Shown here one piece after another: positions 1 to 10,540 of a stretch of 64,000 bases of DNA. Each line of letters begins with the position of its first letter. The first letter of the stretch is position 1. The translations under genes and the position numbers were made by a program. Under the pieces are notes generated by a model, which had not been told where the DNA came from, did no database searches, and worked only from the letters and a program-made list of their open reading frames with translations. The stretch is from contig JANFNE010000019.1 of the NCBI GenBank assembly GCA_024867545.1, forward strand, positions 434,001 to 498,000, given 5' to 3'. The DNA is from Phytopythium helicoides (taxonomy: Eukaryota > Oomycota > Peronosporomycetes > Pythiales > Pythiaceae).

Positions 1-1363
1 ATGACCTGTCTCCGCCTCGATTTCGTGTCCGTTGGCACTGATAGGATAACCACACGCGAGTTAGGACCATGTCTACGAAGTTCAATTCAGTGATAACATA
101 CCTGTCAAGGACGGAAAGTTGTTTGTTCTCGAAAATGGCGAGTCGCTCCCACGGACACTCACAGATGCGGAGCCACTCTAAGCCAAAGACGCCAGACCAC
201 GATGACTTTCCGCGACCTTCGAATGGAATTGTGTTCCTTGACAAATCTTCTCCTTCGCCCGTTCCATTTGAGTTGGCAAACGAGCTTGAAACGACACGAG
301 CAACACCTTGGTAGTGCTTGCTAGAGGTTACCGTGAAGAACAAGAAAACATCGTCGGAAGTCTCGGATGCCATCTTGATCGCATTCTGCACCTCTGGTGG
401 TACACTCCAAGCTGAGTGATGCACCGAGTGTGCGAGATTTTGATAGCTCGCAGACTGTACCAAGAAGTACTTGGCCAGCTTGTTGTCATCAGGGAACTGT
501 GGCCCTGTTGCAGGTGGTGGGCCGCGTTCGTTACCACTAAACCGAGGAGGCGGACCTCCGCCTTGAGCATTGTGATCTCTCCCCCCACCAGCACCCTTGG
601 CGTCCTTCTCGCCCTTCGGGAACGGACGAAGTTCTTTCTCGCCGTGAGCAAAGTGGCATTCGTCGCCAAATGGACACGAGCCCATCTTCTCCCAGTGCTT
701 GCAGATGGCAATCTTGTAGAACTCGTTCACGGGTTGCGCCTTCCGCCGCTTGATATTCTCTTCGTCTGCAACCTTGGCTTGCAGCGAAAAGTCAGCGGTC
801 TCAGGACACTCTTCGCGAGCCAGCTTGATGTGTCTGTCAATATATCGTTACTCAATTGTCAGTCCAGAAATGTCTAGTACAATGCTGCTCCATGCCATAC
901 GCACCGGTATCGGCAGCTCGAGCCGTGCGAGCAAAAGCCCTGCTTATAGAACGCACACTCGACGCGCTCCTCGTCCGGAACGTGCCGAAACGGGCACTCG
1001 GGTACCTGGCACTCCATTCCCCAGCGGCACTCGGGCATCTTGGACATGTCGTACTGGAGCAGTTGACAGCAACGCGTCAGTCTCCTCCACCGCTCCCAAC
1101 GAAAACCACAGAGCTCGCACCTGGTGCAGGAACTCGCAGTTGTCGCCCTTCATGCAGAGCGCGCGCAGCCAGTGGCGACACACGACGGTGCCGCGCTTGA
1201 AGTCCTTCTTTGGCCCTGTGGTGCCGTAGGTGGCGCCGCCGACGCCCACGACGGCGCCGTTGCGGCCCTCCATGCTCTCGTCGCCGTCATCCGGCAGCAG
1301 CGCCTCGAAGTCGAACACCAGCTGCCGCTCCTCCTCGTCGCGCAGCAGCAGCCCCAGCACCAT
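1..1363 (-). CDS. CPSF30-YTH fusion: polyadenylation factor with m6A-reader domain (C-terminus cut off)
   Basis: Predicted cleavage and polyadenylation specificity factor subunit (CPSF30/CPSF4) that also carries a YTH domain. Exons inferred at 1121-1363, 905-1053, 102-833 and 1-37, with introns starting GTGCGA, GTGCGT and GTATGT. Four CCCH zinc fingers are visible in order: CRHWLRALCMKGDNCEFLH, CRWGMECQVPECPFRH, CAFYKQGFCSHGSSCRYRH and CKHWEKMGSCPFGDECHFAH. A Gly/Pro-rich linker follows, then a YTH domain from NKLAKYFLVQSAS through WSGVFGLEWLRI; the last intron restores the family ending LSVLDSANGHEIE. Plants and apicomplexans are known to have CPSF30-YTH proteins that couple m6A reading to poly(A)-site choice; that role here is inferred. 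The start is the ATG at 1363 because exon 1 is then an exact codon multiple. The 3' end lies outside the window. Confidence 0.85.
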
Positions 1364-1585
1364 CGCCGCCCCGTCCGCCAGCCGCAGCCGCCGCGCTCAG
1401 CTTCCCTTTGGCGTGTGATCGCTCGCCCGAGTCGACCCGTCCTTTCTCGGACGTGGTACCGCCCCCGCAAGAGCTATACGACCAGTTGAACAGACCATCA
1501 CTCTGGCTGTATCCGCAGGAAGTATACGGCCGAGGCAACTCCGGAAGGGACGCACAGTCGAAAGGCGGTCGAGTCGATCGCGGAG

Positions 1586-1620
<35 letters not shown>

Positions 1621-1676
1621 CCTACTACACTACTTCTCCTGCTACTGCTGCTACTGCTGTTACCGCTACTGTCGCC
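1364..1676. promoter_or_regulatory. Shared head-to-head promoter region with a CTG-type microsatellite
   Basis: The 313 bases separate the divergent starts of CPSF30-YTH and Sec6. Bases about 1590-1619 are an uninterrupted GCT/CTG trinucleotide run of roughly ten units, followed by an imperfect CTA/CTG tract to about 1672, only a few bases before the Sec6 ATG. No TATA box was recognised. The tract probably lies in the Sec6 5' leader and may be length-variable. Confidence 0.5.
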
Positions 1677-4559
1677 ATGATCTCGCTGCTGGAGAAGGAG
1701 GCGCGGGATCCTGGCGAGGTGCTGCGCGTCAAGCTCAAGGACTCGACCGAGACGTCGCTGCTCAACTCGCAGCTGGTGCGTCGCCCAGTCGAGTATGATA
1801 CCAATAGGAGCGCGGATCTAATGTTATAGTGCAGCTGCGTGAGATCAAGAACGACTATTTGGCCAAGCAGAACGTGAACAAGGGGCAGCTCGACGGCTTC
1901 GTGCAGGCGCATGTGGACGACATCGAGCGAGCGAGCGCACTGCTGGAGCTCGAGTCGCCCGTGAATGAGATTGTCGAGAGCCTAGATGCGCTGAGTCACA
2001 ACTGCCGCAAGATGAACGAAGAGCTGGGCGACAAGAAGCTCTCGTCGGGGATCAGCATTGCTCGGCGCAACCTGAAGGAGCTCGAGAACCAGATCTTGTT
2101 TTACGATGAGCTACCCACCAAGGTTAGTTTGCGATTGTGGTAATCTCTTGCGGGCTATAACTAAACAGTTGAATGAAGCTGCAAGAACTGAACGTTATTC
2201 TAGATGGCGGGCACTTCGAAGTTGTGCCGATCTACACCAAGTGGCAGGTGATCGATGAATGGCGACAAAAAATGCTGCAAGAGGTGTGTGAGGAAAGCAG
2301 TGTTGAAGGTCAATTGAAGCTTTGCTTGCTAAGATAATCCATTGTATCAAACAGCTCAAACTCGCTTCGATTGATAAGATGGACGAGCTAGGAAATAGGT
2401 GCGTTCCGGTTGTCAGAACCAACGTATTATGCCCATGGACTAACTTGTCGGTTCCAGCAAGGCTCAGGCTCGTATTTTGTCCTCGATGTCTTCTCGGATG
2501 GAAAGTATTGAGAGTGTGCAATCTCGGATCATGGCAGAAGTATGGGGTTGTATGCACCACTGCGTAGAAGTTGCGCAGTTCAACAAACGGAGGCTGGCAG
2601 GCGCATTCGAAGTGCTTGACATGATGGAGAAGCGCAGACGGAAATACGCCGACACCAAGCGAGAATATCTCGATAATCAGCTGAAAGTAATGGCAGAGTA
2701 TCAAATACCTTGCCACGACAAGTGCAGAAGCGAGATCATGACATATCTAGCAAGGAGTGTGGACGATATGTTCCGCTTTGTGGAAAAAGAAGCTCAGGAG
2801 AAAGGTCAGAAGCCACTGAATGCTATTCTCGACGCTGCGAACCACCTGGTCATGGACTTGGAGATCGTGCAGTCTGAAGTTGTTGGGTGCTTTCCAAGCG
2901 ACATTGATGTCATCAATCTCTTTACAAGCTCGTACAACACTCAGCTTGAGGGCGAAATCACAAAGATTTGCTCTCAGCCAGACATCGGTATTGCGGAGCG
3001 CCTTCAATTGGTTCAGTGGATTGAGTACTATAACTCCGAAATTGTCAAGTACAAGCGTGCCCGGCCTTCGGGCGTACTTGATCAAATCTCCCAGACCCTA
3101 ATGAGCCAATACCTAGACCAAATTCGCGAGCAAATCCAAACGTGGGTGACCAATGTCTGGAAACGTGAAGAAGAGCGCGTTATTGGACCTAATGGAGAGC
3201 TACAATCGACCCGGCCGAATGACATTATCAACATTCTCAAGTCCCAGATCTCGATTGGTCAAGAGTGGTTGACAGGCAAACTTGTCGGCCGTGTTGTTGT
3301 CGCCTGCTTACAGACTCTTATGGGGCAGCTCAAGCTGCGATACGAGAGCTTTGCGTTGCGACTAGAAGAAGTCGACATCGAATCACTATGTTCCTTCATC
3401 AATGAAACAGATATTCTTCAGGTAGAGTTTGCTTTCAAGATATTGACATGATGCAAAAACACATTGCTCACAGAATTATCTATCGTAGTCTAAGTGCCCT
3501 GAGCTCGTCGAAGAAATATCGTTTGCAGAGCGAGACTCTGAAGAAAAAGAGGCGTTTGACGCCTTCATGGGGGATGGGCTCGACACAACATCGACTGAAA
3601 TCGTACGGTACGCCGTTGACACATGCAACCTTCTAGTTGACAAGCTGTTTCGAGATATTGAGCAGGTAAGGAGCTTCATTTGAGTGGAAATCGACGTAGA
3701 ACCAGACTAAAAAGATATGTTTTACACTGTATTGATTAGGACACTTCGCGGCTGTGGTTTTCAAAAAAGTGGGATGAAGGAGAACGAGTGGTTGAGAACC
3801 TGCTCGTCACTTTGGAGGACTATTTTGCAGATCTGAAGCAGTGGATTAGTGGATCCTTCTTCTTTTCGAAGGTCGTTCGGCAGTGTCTTGATGAATGCGC
3901 CAATGAGTATGTCAAGCGCCTTTTAGTTCGGACGCATTGCTTCTCGAGTCCACCCAGCTCAGCTGAAATTATTGAGAACGACAACAAGGTATGCGCTCTC
4001 AAAACAGTAGCGGTAGTGGTGGGTTCTTTGACAATTCACGATACAATACCTACAGAATTTTGTCACGTTTTTCAACAAGTACGCCAGCGAGCTACGACGA
4101 ACTGGCATCCGTTCGATCAACGACATTGAAAAGGAGTTTGAAGCGCTTGAGCTTATCAGTGGAACTCTCCGTGGCGTCGAGCCTCCCGAACTCCTTGAAG
4201 GTGATGTTCGGAAGGCTGTCGATCAAGTAATAAAACTGATGCGATCCACTTCCAACCAAGAGACGGTTGCGTCAGGTGACAAAAAAGCTAAAGACAAAAA
4301 AGCAAAAGAGACCAAGAAGAAGGCGAAAGAAAAGGAGAAGCTGGAGAAGGAGAAGGAGAAGCTGGACAAGATGGACCGGAAGGATTCCAAAAAGGACAAG
4401 AACACCAAAAAGGAAGCGCCAAGTACAACTGGCGGTGCTCTATCGCCTACAAATACGAAGGAGTCAACCCCACGAGAGAGCGCGCCTCCCACAAACAATG
4501 CGGACAATGATGGGTTTGAAGTGCAAAGTCTGAACATGGCAGACTTTCTCGGGGGCTGA
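1677..4559 (+). CDS. SEC6: Exocyst complex component Sec6 (EXOC3-like)
   Basis: Sec6 is a core subunit of the octameric exocyst that tethers secretory vesicles to the plasma membrane. Eight exons fit the frame exactly: 1677-1775, 1835-2122, 2179-2283, 2355-2398, 2458-3421, 3495-3665, 3740-3988 and 4056-4559, giving about 807 residues, close to the family length of about 750. The N-terminal third is a heptad-rich helical region (LREIKNDYLAKQ, NEELGDKKL). The body has the helical-bundle sequence typical of Sec6, for example RLQLVQWIEYYNSEIV and QIREQIQTWVTNVWKREEE. The last 100 residues are a Lys/Glu-rich low-complexity tail ending NMADFLGG, longer than in yeast or animals. The frame has no breaks. 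Fanzor copy A begins about 50 bases after its stop codon. Confidence 0.88.
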
Positions 4560-4611
4560 TTGAGTTTGTTTGTGAAGTGGGTTTGGTTGCTCTTGCTCCC
4601 CATGGAAGTAA

Positions 4612-6489
4612 ACGAGTAGAGCTGCTTCAGCAACTCGTCGAGGTCGGTCCAAGACAACACGTGCAGCTGGTCCGACGTCAGGCGGTGCTAGGTCTAAAAG
4701 GAAGAAACGCAGTGCAGAACCACGCAAGAGTCAGTCAAAGAGGCGACGGGCCGAAGTCGAAGCTCGTGACGCAGCTAACGCCAAATCCTCGCTTGTGTGC
4801 GTCAAGACGTCGCTCAAGGCGTTTTGCAAGAGCGATGAGGCCATGACTTTGCCGTGGGAGTCCGTGCTGGCGGATATGGACCAGGCCGTGCTGGAGGCTT
4901 ACGTCCTCGCCAACATCCACGCCGTGCGGATGTGTCAGCTGGGCGATGCAGTGGAGCCACTCAACCAGGTCTTCTTCTACAGATGCCTATCGTGTGTTTG
5001 CAACGCCAACTCCACACTCGGGTCTCCTGCATTCCAGCAATCAGTCATGCTGTACAACACTTGGCGAGGTGAGGACGCTCGACGTGCAAGCAACCGGCAG
5101 ATTACCGCTGGGTGGCAGCAGAACGCAGCCCAAATGATGGTCACTAACACCAAGAACGCGATCGTACGCAACTTCTACCGTCGCTTTCACCGTCACATCA
5201 AGCGGGTCTATGACTTGAATGGTGCTGACGCCTACGTCATGATCAAGAGCATCCTGGACCCTGTCTACAACGGCAACGATACCGAGGTGCAGGCTTGGCG
5301 AGAGCAGATCCCGCGCAACGAGAGCGGCTACTTGTCCGACGAGGCTAACAGATTGCTTCCTCTCACCTACATGATTCTGACCGACATTGAGGAGAGGAAT
5401 CGCCGGTTTCAGCATCGACAGGACATCCCAGAGGTCCGCACGTTCAGTCTCCTGCCGACGAAGAATGGGTTCAAGTGCTCGCACTTCAAGATGTGCAAGA
5501 CGGCGCTCCGCAGCCTACTTTTACGTGCTGGTGTTCGCGTGCCTCCTCAAGGCGACGATTGGAATGCTGTCGCAGACGAATGGTGGCACAGTCTCTTCAA
5601 TATCGAGAAGTTTGAAACAGCCAACAAGAAGTTCGCAGGAGAGATCGTGACGGACGGAAAGGCTGTCAGCATCGTCATGCGGAAAACCCATCCGGCGACA
5701 GACCGCCCACTCAGGGAAGAAGATTATGATGTCATGTGTGGCCTAGATCCTGGCAGACGAGATCTGTTTGTAGCAACCAACCAGGACGGCGAGACTATCC
5801 ACTGCTCTTCTCGTGAGTTCTACGAGGATGCTCGCTACCACAAGAGCAACCAGAAAATAGCTTGCTGGAAGGAGCGGCGTCCCGACATTTTGGCGGCCGA
5901 GCGTCAGATGCCATCGAAGAAGACCGCGTCGCTCGAGCTGCTGGAAACGTACACATGATACGTTATTCCACGTATGGAAAACCTGCTAGGATTTTCACGG
6001 ACGAAGGGATTCCGCAACCTGCGTTTTGGACGGTACGTCTTTGCGCAGAAGAAGCTTCATGAACTATGTCGGAGACTGACCCAGCAAGCAGGCAGGCGAA
6101 CGGTGGTTGGATTTGGAGATTGGAGCAATACCGATTACTCTGGACTCATCAAGAAGTGCCCCGCGGGGCCGGTCAAGAGACTGGAGCACACGTTGAGAAA
6201 CTACTGTCGTGTACAACCAATTGATGAGTTTCGCACCAGCAAGCTTCACTCACGTTGCCACCGGCAGCTAGAATACCAGTACAGTCTCCGACTCTGCAAG
6301 GTCAAGAACAGCACGGACAAGGAATGGCGGACGTGCAAGGTGTATAGTGTGCTCCATTGTCGATCCAATGGCTGTTTTGGTACTACTGTGAACCGCGACG
6401 TCAACGCCTCGAAGAACATGCTCATGGTTCTCCTCAACATGCTCCGTGGTCAACCAAGACCTACCGTTTTCTGTCGAGCGCCAACTTAA
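4612..6489 (+). pseudogene. Fanzor (eukaryotic TnpB-family RNA-guided nuclease), copy A, one nonsense codon
   Basis: About 625 codons. The N-terminus has a basic nuclear-localisation-like stretch (KRKKRSAEPRKSQSKRRR), followed by a long helical region and a C-terminal RuvC nuclease fold. Catalytic residues are visible: RuvC-I Asp in GLDPGRRDLFVA (codon 5746-5748), RuvC-II Glu in QPIDEFRTSKLHSRCH (6226-6228), and RuvC-III Asp in NRDVNASKNML (6397-6399). A Cys pair CRSNGC lies just before RuvC-III, where TnpB proteins hold zinc. The frame is open from 4612 but has no ATG until about 4840, so the start is uncertain. One in-frame TGA (5956-5958) replaces an Arg codon (CGA in B and C), between RuvC-I and RuvC-II, so this copy should make no complete nuclease. 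Copy A also has Cys where B and C have Trp, just before RuvC-I. The TnpB/Fanzor identity is established for the family; loss of activity is inferred. Confidence 0.85.
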
Positions 6490-6612
6490 CACATCAGGGG
6501 CCACAAAGTGTCTGCAGGTGCGCTAAGCGTTGCCCGCAGATAGCACTGTATACTCAGGCATTGTTGCATTTTCACTGGGTTCCATTCCCAGTCATCGTCT
6601 TTTATCGTAGGA
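6487..6612 (+). ncRNA. Candidate Fanzor guide-RNA scaffold / right end, copy A
   Basis: About 125 bases between the nuclease stop codon and the element boundary are almost identical in copies A and C (one difference seen, an A/C near 6527), although the region is non-coding. A perfect six-base-pair hairpin ACTGGG-TTCCATT-CCCAGT lies at 6574-6592, twenty bases before the end. In TnpB and studied Fanzor systems the guide RNA comes from the 3' end of the element, with the scaffold reaching the right end and the guide read from flanking DNA. Assigning this segment as that RNA is inference. Confidence 0.5.
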
Positions 6613-6819
6613 AATATAGAGCTCTCAAAAATTGGGCTGCGCCTGCTTGTGTGGGAGCCCAAGGTGGACGGGAGTTGAGATTGTTGTTCATTATTTTCTC
6701 ACACCCTCAAGGATGAAGTCGTCGGGTTCTACAAGGCTTGCACGGTGTTGTTCACTTCGCATGATGAACAACGGATGTGCTAGTGTACACTAACTAAAGT
6801 ACTATGCCGCTTGCATCTC

Positions 6820-8880
6820 TCATGGGCACACGCGCTTGGAGATCTGTCGGCGGATGCGGCGCCACCTCGCACGCAGCAGCTGTCGTCGCAGGGAATCTTC
6901 TGGCAGAACATGGAGCAAGAAGTCGACTAAATACGCCATGCCGTCCATGCCGAACGCGACCTCGAGGTACTGGATGTAGAACCCAGCGGAGATGCGGCGC
7001 TGCCCAAACTGTCGCGCTTGACGCTGGAAGAGATGGAATAGGCTAGGGTTGTGCTGGCAGTCTTCCCAGACAGCGTCAAGGATTGCCCGGTTCAGCGCAT
7101 CGGCCGCATCGAAGTTGAATGAGCTTTGAGGAAGAGCCCCTGAGCCCTCCTCAATCACAGCATCAATTTCGGCCATGAAACAGCGATCCATCTCATCAAT
7201 GCCTAGCCACATCGCACGCCGGACTCGAGGAGAAGCAGGAACCAAATCCATGAACTCAAGTCGATCAATAGATGTGTGGCTGCTGCTAGAAAGGCGAGAA
7301 GTTCCAATGCGCGTGTCATCTTTCTCGGCCAACAGATAAAACCCAGTGACGCAGTAAAGAGTAGGAAGGATATACCCCAGAACGAGAGAGATGCGTGCGC
7401 CACGGCGTATGGGGCGAAGACCCTTGAGAGGTAGAATCTCGTGAACAGTCCCCTTGTGATCGTTGGTAATCAACAAAATCGACAGATTTAGCATGGTCGC
7501 CAGCGCCACGAGCTCAATTGTGCCGACGCGAGATTCGGGCTTTGACTTGAAATCGTGCAGCTTCTTCTTGAGGTCTACTACAGGTACCTTGAAATGGCGC
7601 TCAAGGTCTAGTACGTGGAGTAATGCGTATCCAGCTAGCGTTCTTCGCATAAGGTCGACCACGACCATGATTTGCGTTTGCTCGCTTGTCATGTCCGCTG
7701 TGGCAAGGGAGGTCGTGGCAAGGGACGACATCCTCGACAGACTAGCAACTGGAGCCTCAGCAGGCTTGGGGTGGGGTGGTGCGACCATTATATGCGTAGA
7801 CGAATGTGGGGGCGTCGGAAAGCCTGTCAGTGCATCAAACAGGCGCTTGTCGAGGTCGTTGAACTCTTGCAGTCGAGTGACGACGCAGAAGAGAGCAGAG
7901 AGCCCGGTGTACGACTCTGTCGGGGGACAGCACGATTCCTTGAAGCCACGAAGCCTGAGTATGCGCTGCATCTTGCTCCGTGTCGCCTGGAACGTCGAGA
8001 ACTGGCACGCGCACGCAAACTTGAGGCACATGGCCATATTTCGTGTGCGATCATCGAGTAGGTTTGCCTGCAGCTCGTCCAGCTTGGAGTCAGTCGTCTC
8101 GCCTGATGACGAGCGATTTTCTCGCATCATTCTCTGCTCTAGGTCTTCGCCCTGTTCAGATTTCTTGCGTTTTCCATCTAGACTCTCGACGCGTTGGTCT
8201 TCAGTGCTGGGGAGTTCATAGCGCGTATAAATGGGTGGCGGCGCGTCCAGCTCCTCAGATGCGCGGCCGTGAGATTTCTGGAAGTGCTTGAGCTTGTCTG
8301 CTTGCTTCTGGCTTTTGTGCGCGTGGTGCTCAAGGCACAATACACATGGATCAACTTCGTCCAGGCAGAGTGAGACGCGTCCGCGCGTGAAACCCGCGTC
8401 AAAGTTGCAAAAGTTCCGCAAAATCAGCGGCGCACGCGGGTCCAGGAATCTGCTCAGCCGCATGTATGAGCTCTGCAGCAACCGCGCGAGATATCCATTG
8501 AGCTCTGCGCAGCGCTTGGCGAGGAACTTGTTGCTGCGGTGCATGCGAAAGAAGGTTCTTCGGCGGTGCGCACGCGGCGGGTGGCGCAGCGCGGGCTGCT
8601 GCATCTCGAGCGGGAACGCCTGCCTGAGCTGTGCGTCGAGCGTCTGAAACTCCTGGAAGCTCCTGTACACGCGCCAGCGCGCGCGCAGCCTGCGGCCGCC
8701 GTGCTGCCGGCACGTGAACACCACAGACGTGGACAGCAGGAACTCGGGGTGCTCCATCAGACTCGAGTCGAACTGGAAGCCGTCGACCTTGAGCTGCACG
8801 TCCAGCAGCGCCGTGACGTCCTGCACGCCCACGGGCTCGAGCGGCGCGTCCAGCTCCCCATTGACCACCGCGCGCGCCAT
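6820..8880 (-). CDS. PX-domain protein with a degenerate OTU-like domain
   Basis: A single-exon gene of 686 codons. Residues about 28-150 form a PX (phox) phosphoinositide-binding domain: VYRSFQEFQTLDAQLRQAFP matches the family's R-[YF]-x-x-F segment, followed by the Pro-rich loop and the C-terminal helices ending LRNFCNF. PX domains usually recruit proteins to PI3P endosomes. A charged linker follows (about 195-270). Residues about 330-540 have the spacing of an OTU cysteine-protease fold, with TGLSALFCVV where active enzymes have DGxC and TIELVALATMLNLSILLI matching the second conserved block. The catalytic Cys and His are not evident, so a catalytically dead OTU-like domain is suggested, not proven. 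The last 130 residues are helical and basic at the end. The gene is head to head with PSF2. The frame is intact, unlike several neighbours. Confidence 0.75.
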   Translation of the reverse strand: MARAVVNGELDAPLEPVGVQDVTALLDVQLKVDGFQFDSSLMEHPEFLLSTSVVFTCRQHGGRRLRARWRVYRSFQEFQTLDAQLRQAFPLEMQQPALRHPPRAHRRRTFFRMHRSNKFLAKRCAELNGYLARLLQSSYMRLSRFLDPRAPLILRNFCNFDAGFTRGRVSLCLDEVDPCVLCLEHHAHKSQKQADKLKHFQKSHGRASEELDAPPPIYTRYELPSTEDQRVESLDGKRKKSEQGEDLEQRMMRENRSSSGETTDSKLDELQANLLDDRTRNMAMCLKFACACQFSTFQATRSKMQRILRLRGFKESCCPPTESYTGLSALFCVVTRLQEFNDLDKRLFDALTGFPTPPHSSTHIMVAPPHPKPAEAPVASLSRMSSLATTSLATADMTSEQTQIMVVVDLMRRTLAGYALLHVLDLERHFKVPVVDLKKKLHDFKSKPESRVGTIELVALATMLNLSILLITNDHKGTVHEILPLKGLRPIRRGARISLVLGYILPTLYCVTGFYLLAEKDDTRIGTSRLSSSSHTSIDRLEFMDLVPASPRVRRAMWLGIDEMDRCFMAEIDAVIEEGSGALPQSSFNFDAADALNRAILDAVWEDCQHNPSLFHLFQRQARQFGQRRISAGFYIQYLEVAFGMDGMAYLVDFLLHVLPEDSLRRQLLRARWRRIRRQISKRVCP

Positions 8881-9320
8881 ACGTCAACGTCAGCGTCCAG
8901 CGAATAAGACGATGAAGCTTCTCGGCCTCGTCTGCCCCGCGATCGCCGGAGGGCGGCGGGTGCCTCGCCACCTCCGCGTTCACTCGGCCGCCGTGGCGCT
9001 GCAGGCGGGCGACGCAGCTCAACACTAAGCCACGCAGCAGGAGGCCGGAGCTGTGGCGCTGTGAGACGCACGGGTGGCCCGTGCCCTTTGGCCGCCGGCT
9101 GCTGGCCGCGCTTTGCCGCGCGAGAAACAGGCCGCGCACTGTGGGAGAACAGATCAGGCGCCGCGCTCTCCCGTGGGCCGCGCATGGGCCGGCAGCCGAG
9201 CCGAGCCGAGCGACCGCCCTTGCCCTGACGTGTGTAGCACCTCGGCCGTCTCTGCCGGCGGACCTGCGACCACTAATACGGTACCGCACACCCGACCAGT
9301 TCTAGGAGGTTTCGGCCGAG
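8881..9320. promoter_or_regulatory. Divergent intergenic region between the PX gene and PSF2
   Basis: These 440 GC-rich bases hold no supported gene. Reading frames on both strands are open by composition only. They presumably contain both promoters and 5' leaders; no TATA-like or initiator motif could be assigned. Confidence 0.4.
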
Positions 9321-10540
9321 ATGGCGGCGCACGGGCCGACGGCGCGCGAGATGGAGTTCCTGGTGCGTGGGCTGCGAACGCGGATGGCGGAGGAGGCTGG
9401 GTGACTGACGACGCGCTGCAGGCCGAGCACGAGCTCGTGGGCATCCTGCCGCAGTTCCAGATCCGCGAGAACGGCGGCATGCTCAACTTCATTGGGGTGC
9501 GGACGACCTACAGCGGTGGACATGCGCTGCTAGGGTGGTGCGCTGAATCGGGCCGTCGCAGGGAGACTTTGGGCCGTTCCAGCCGGGCATCACGACGCAG
9601 GTGCCGCTGTGGCTCGCCGTCATGCTTAAACAGCTGCACAAGTGCCGCATCATTGCGCCGTCCTGGTTCTCGGTCGGTGCGTCTAACTGGACGGAGAGCT
9701 GCAGATGTTGGAGAAATCAAGGTCGGCTCTGATGTCCGTTGCCATGTAGAGTACTTGACGGAGCGACTTGAGCGCGAAAAGGCGAGCGATACGTTCGAGG
9801 AAATGCCATTCCACTACTTGGAGATTGCGTCGCTGCTGTTCAAAAAGTGAGCAACAAACACTTTCTGGCCATACGCACCCATGCTAATGGCGCGTTTGAC
9901 TCTCTAGCGCGTCGGAGGACATTGAGAATGTGGAACAAATTCGGTCGCTGCTCGAGGACCTGCAGAACGTGCGCCAGGACAAGATCCGCGCCGGTCTGTT
10001 CAAGATTAGTACCGATGTCGAGACCTCTGGTGGTACGGCATACGCTGTGCAGGTACGACAATGCGCTTTGTAAAGATTTCCTGGAGCCGATGTTGACATT
10101 TAAGCACTCGTCCTTTGCTCGCAGATGAACAACATCGCGGCGCTGGAAGTCAACTCTGTGCGGCAGTTCATGATTGGGGTGTGTCATGTTGTCACTCAGC
10201 AATCACTTCTAGGACGGTTGCTGACGTTGGCGTTGATCGCTCTGTCGTCTAGTCGCTCAACAAATTCTATCGCCTGGCGGTGCTCAGCGAGGAGAATGGT
10301 AAGTTAAGAATAGCAGCGATATTTCGTGAAATCGCCACCCCTCTAATGTTTGTTCATCAGGTGTCGACCAGAGCTCTCAGTCGCAGTCGCAGATGGATTC
10401 GCAGCCTGCTTCTTCAGGTACATTCTTGATGCACGAGGTATCAATTGCTTGCACTAACTCCTGTGCTTGTACCTCGTTATTCCATACCAACGACAGCGGG
10501 TGGAGAATCCGCTCCTCGCCTTCGCCGGTTCCAGCGCTGA
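9321..10540 (+). CDS. PSF2: GINS complex subunit PSF2
   Basis: PSF2 is one of four GINS subunits that, with Cdc45 and MCM2-7, form the replicative CMG helicase. Nine small exons keep frame exactly: 9321-9362, 9422-9496, 9562-9676, 9750-9846, 9908-10052, 10125-10178, 10253-10298, 10361-10417 and 10497-10540, giving about 224 residues (human 185). Family landmarks are clear: [51 protein letters not shown], and the C-terminal helix with SLNKFYRL. The last intron is placed from a CACTAAC branch site and ends the protein in [10 protein letters not shown]. If it is retained, the frame would read on to 10740 without family similarity. The gene is intron-dense compared with its neighbours. Confidence 0.9.

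Larger units (their letters stand above)
4612..6612 (+). mobile_element. Fanzor element, copy A (full length)
   Basis: Transposon-like unit encoding a Fanzor nuclease and a conserved 3' non-coding end. The right boundary is set by comparison with copy C: both are virtually identical down to the motif TTATCGTAGGA (A ends at 6612, C at 56807) and then diverge completely. The left boundary is less sure. Close identity with copies B and C starts at GGTCCAAGACAAC (about 4648); weaker in-frame similarity to C continues back to about 4612. No terminal inverted repeats or target-site duplications were recognised. It lies directly behind the Sec6 stop codon, in the same orientation. Confidence 0.8.

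Noticed and set aside
69..314. 81-codon plus-strand frame at the window start
   Set aside because: Antisense of the YTH domain, which is well supported on the minus strand.
4612..6612. Reading the RuvC protein as a bacterial Cas12/TnpB contaminant or CRISPR locus
   Set aside because: There is no repeat array, the copies are embedded between intron-bearing eukaryotic genes, and the protein has a nuclear-localisation-like N-terminus; Fanzor fits better.
8399..9289. 296-codon minus-strand frame overlapping the PX gene start
   Set aside because: Ala/Arg-rich shadow of the PX exon in another frame; the PX frame explains the region.
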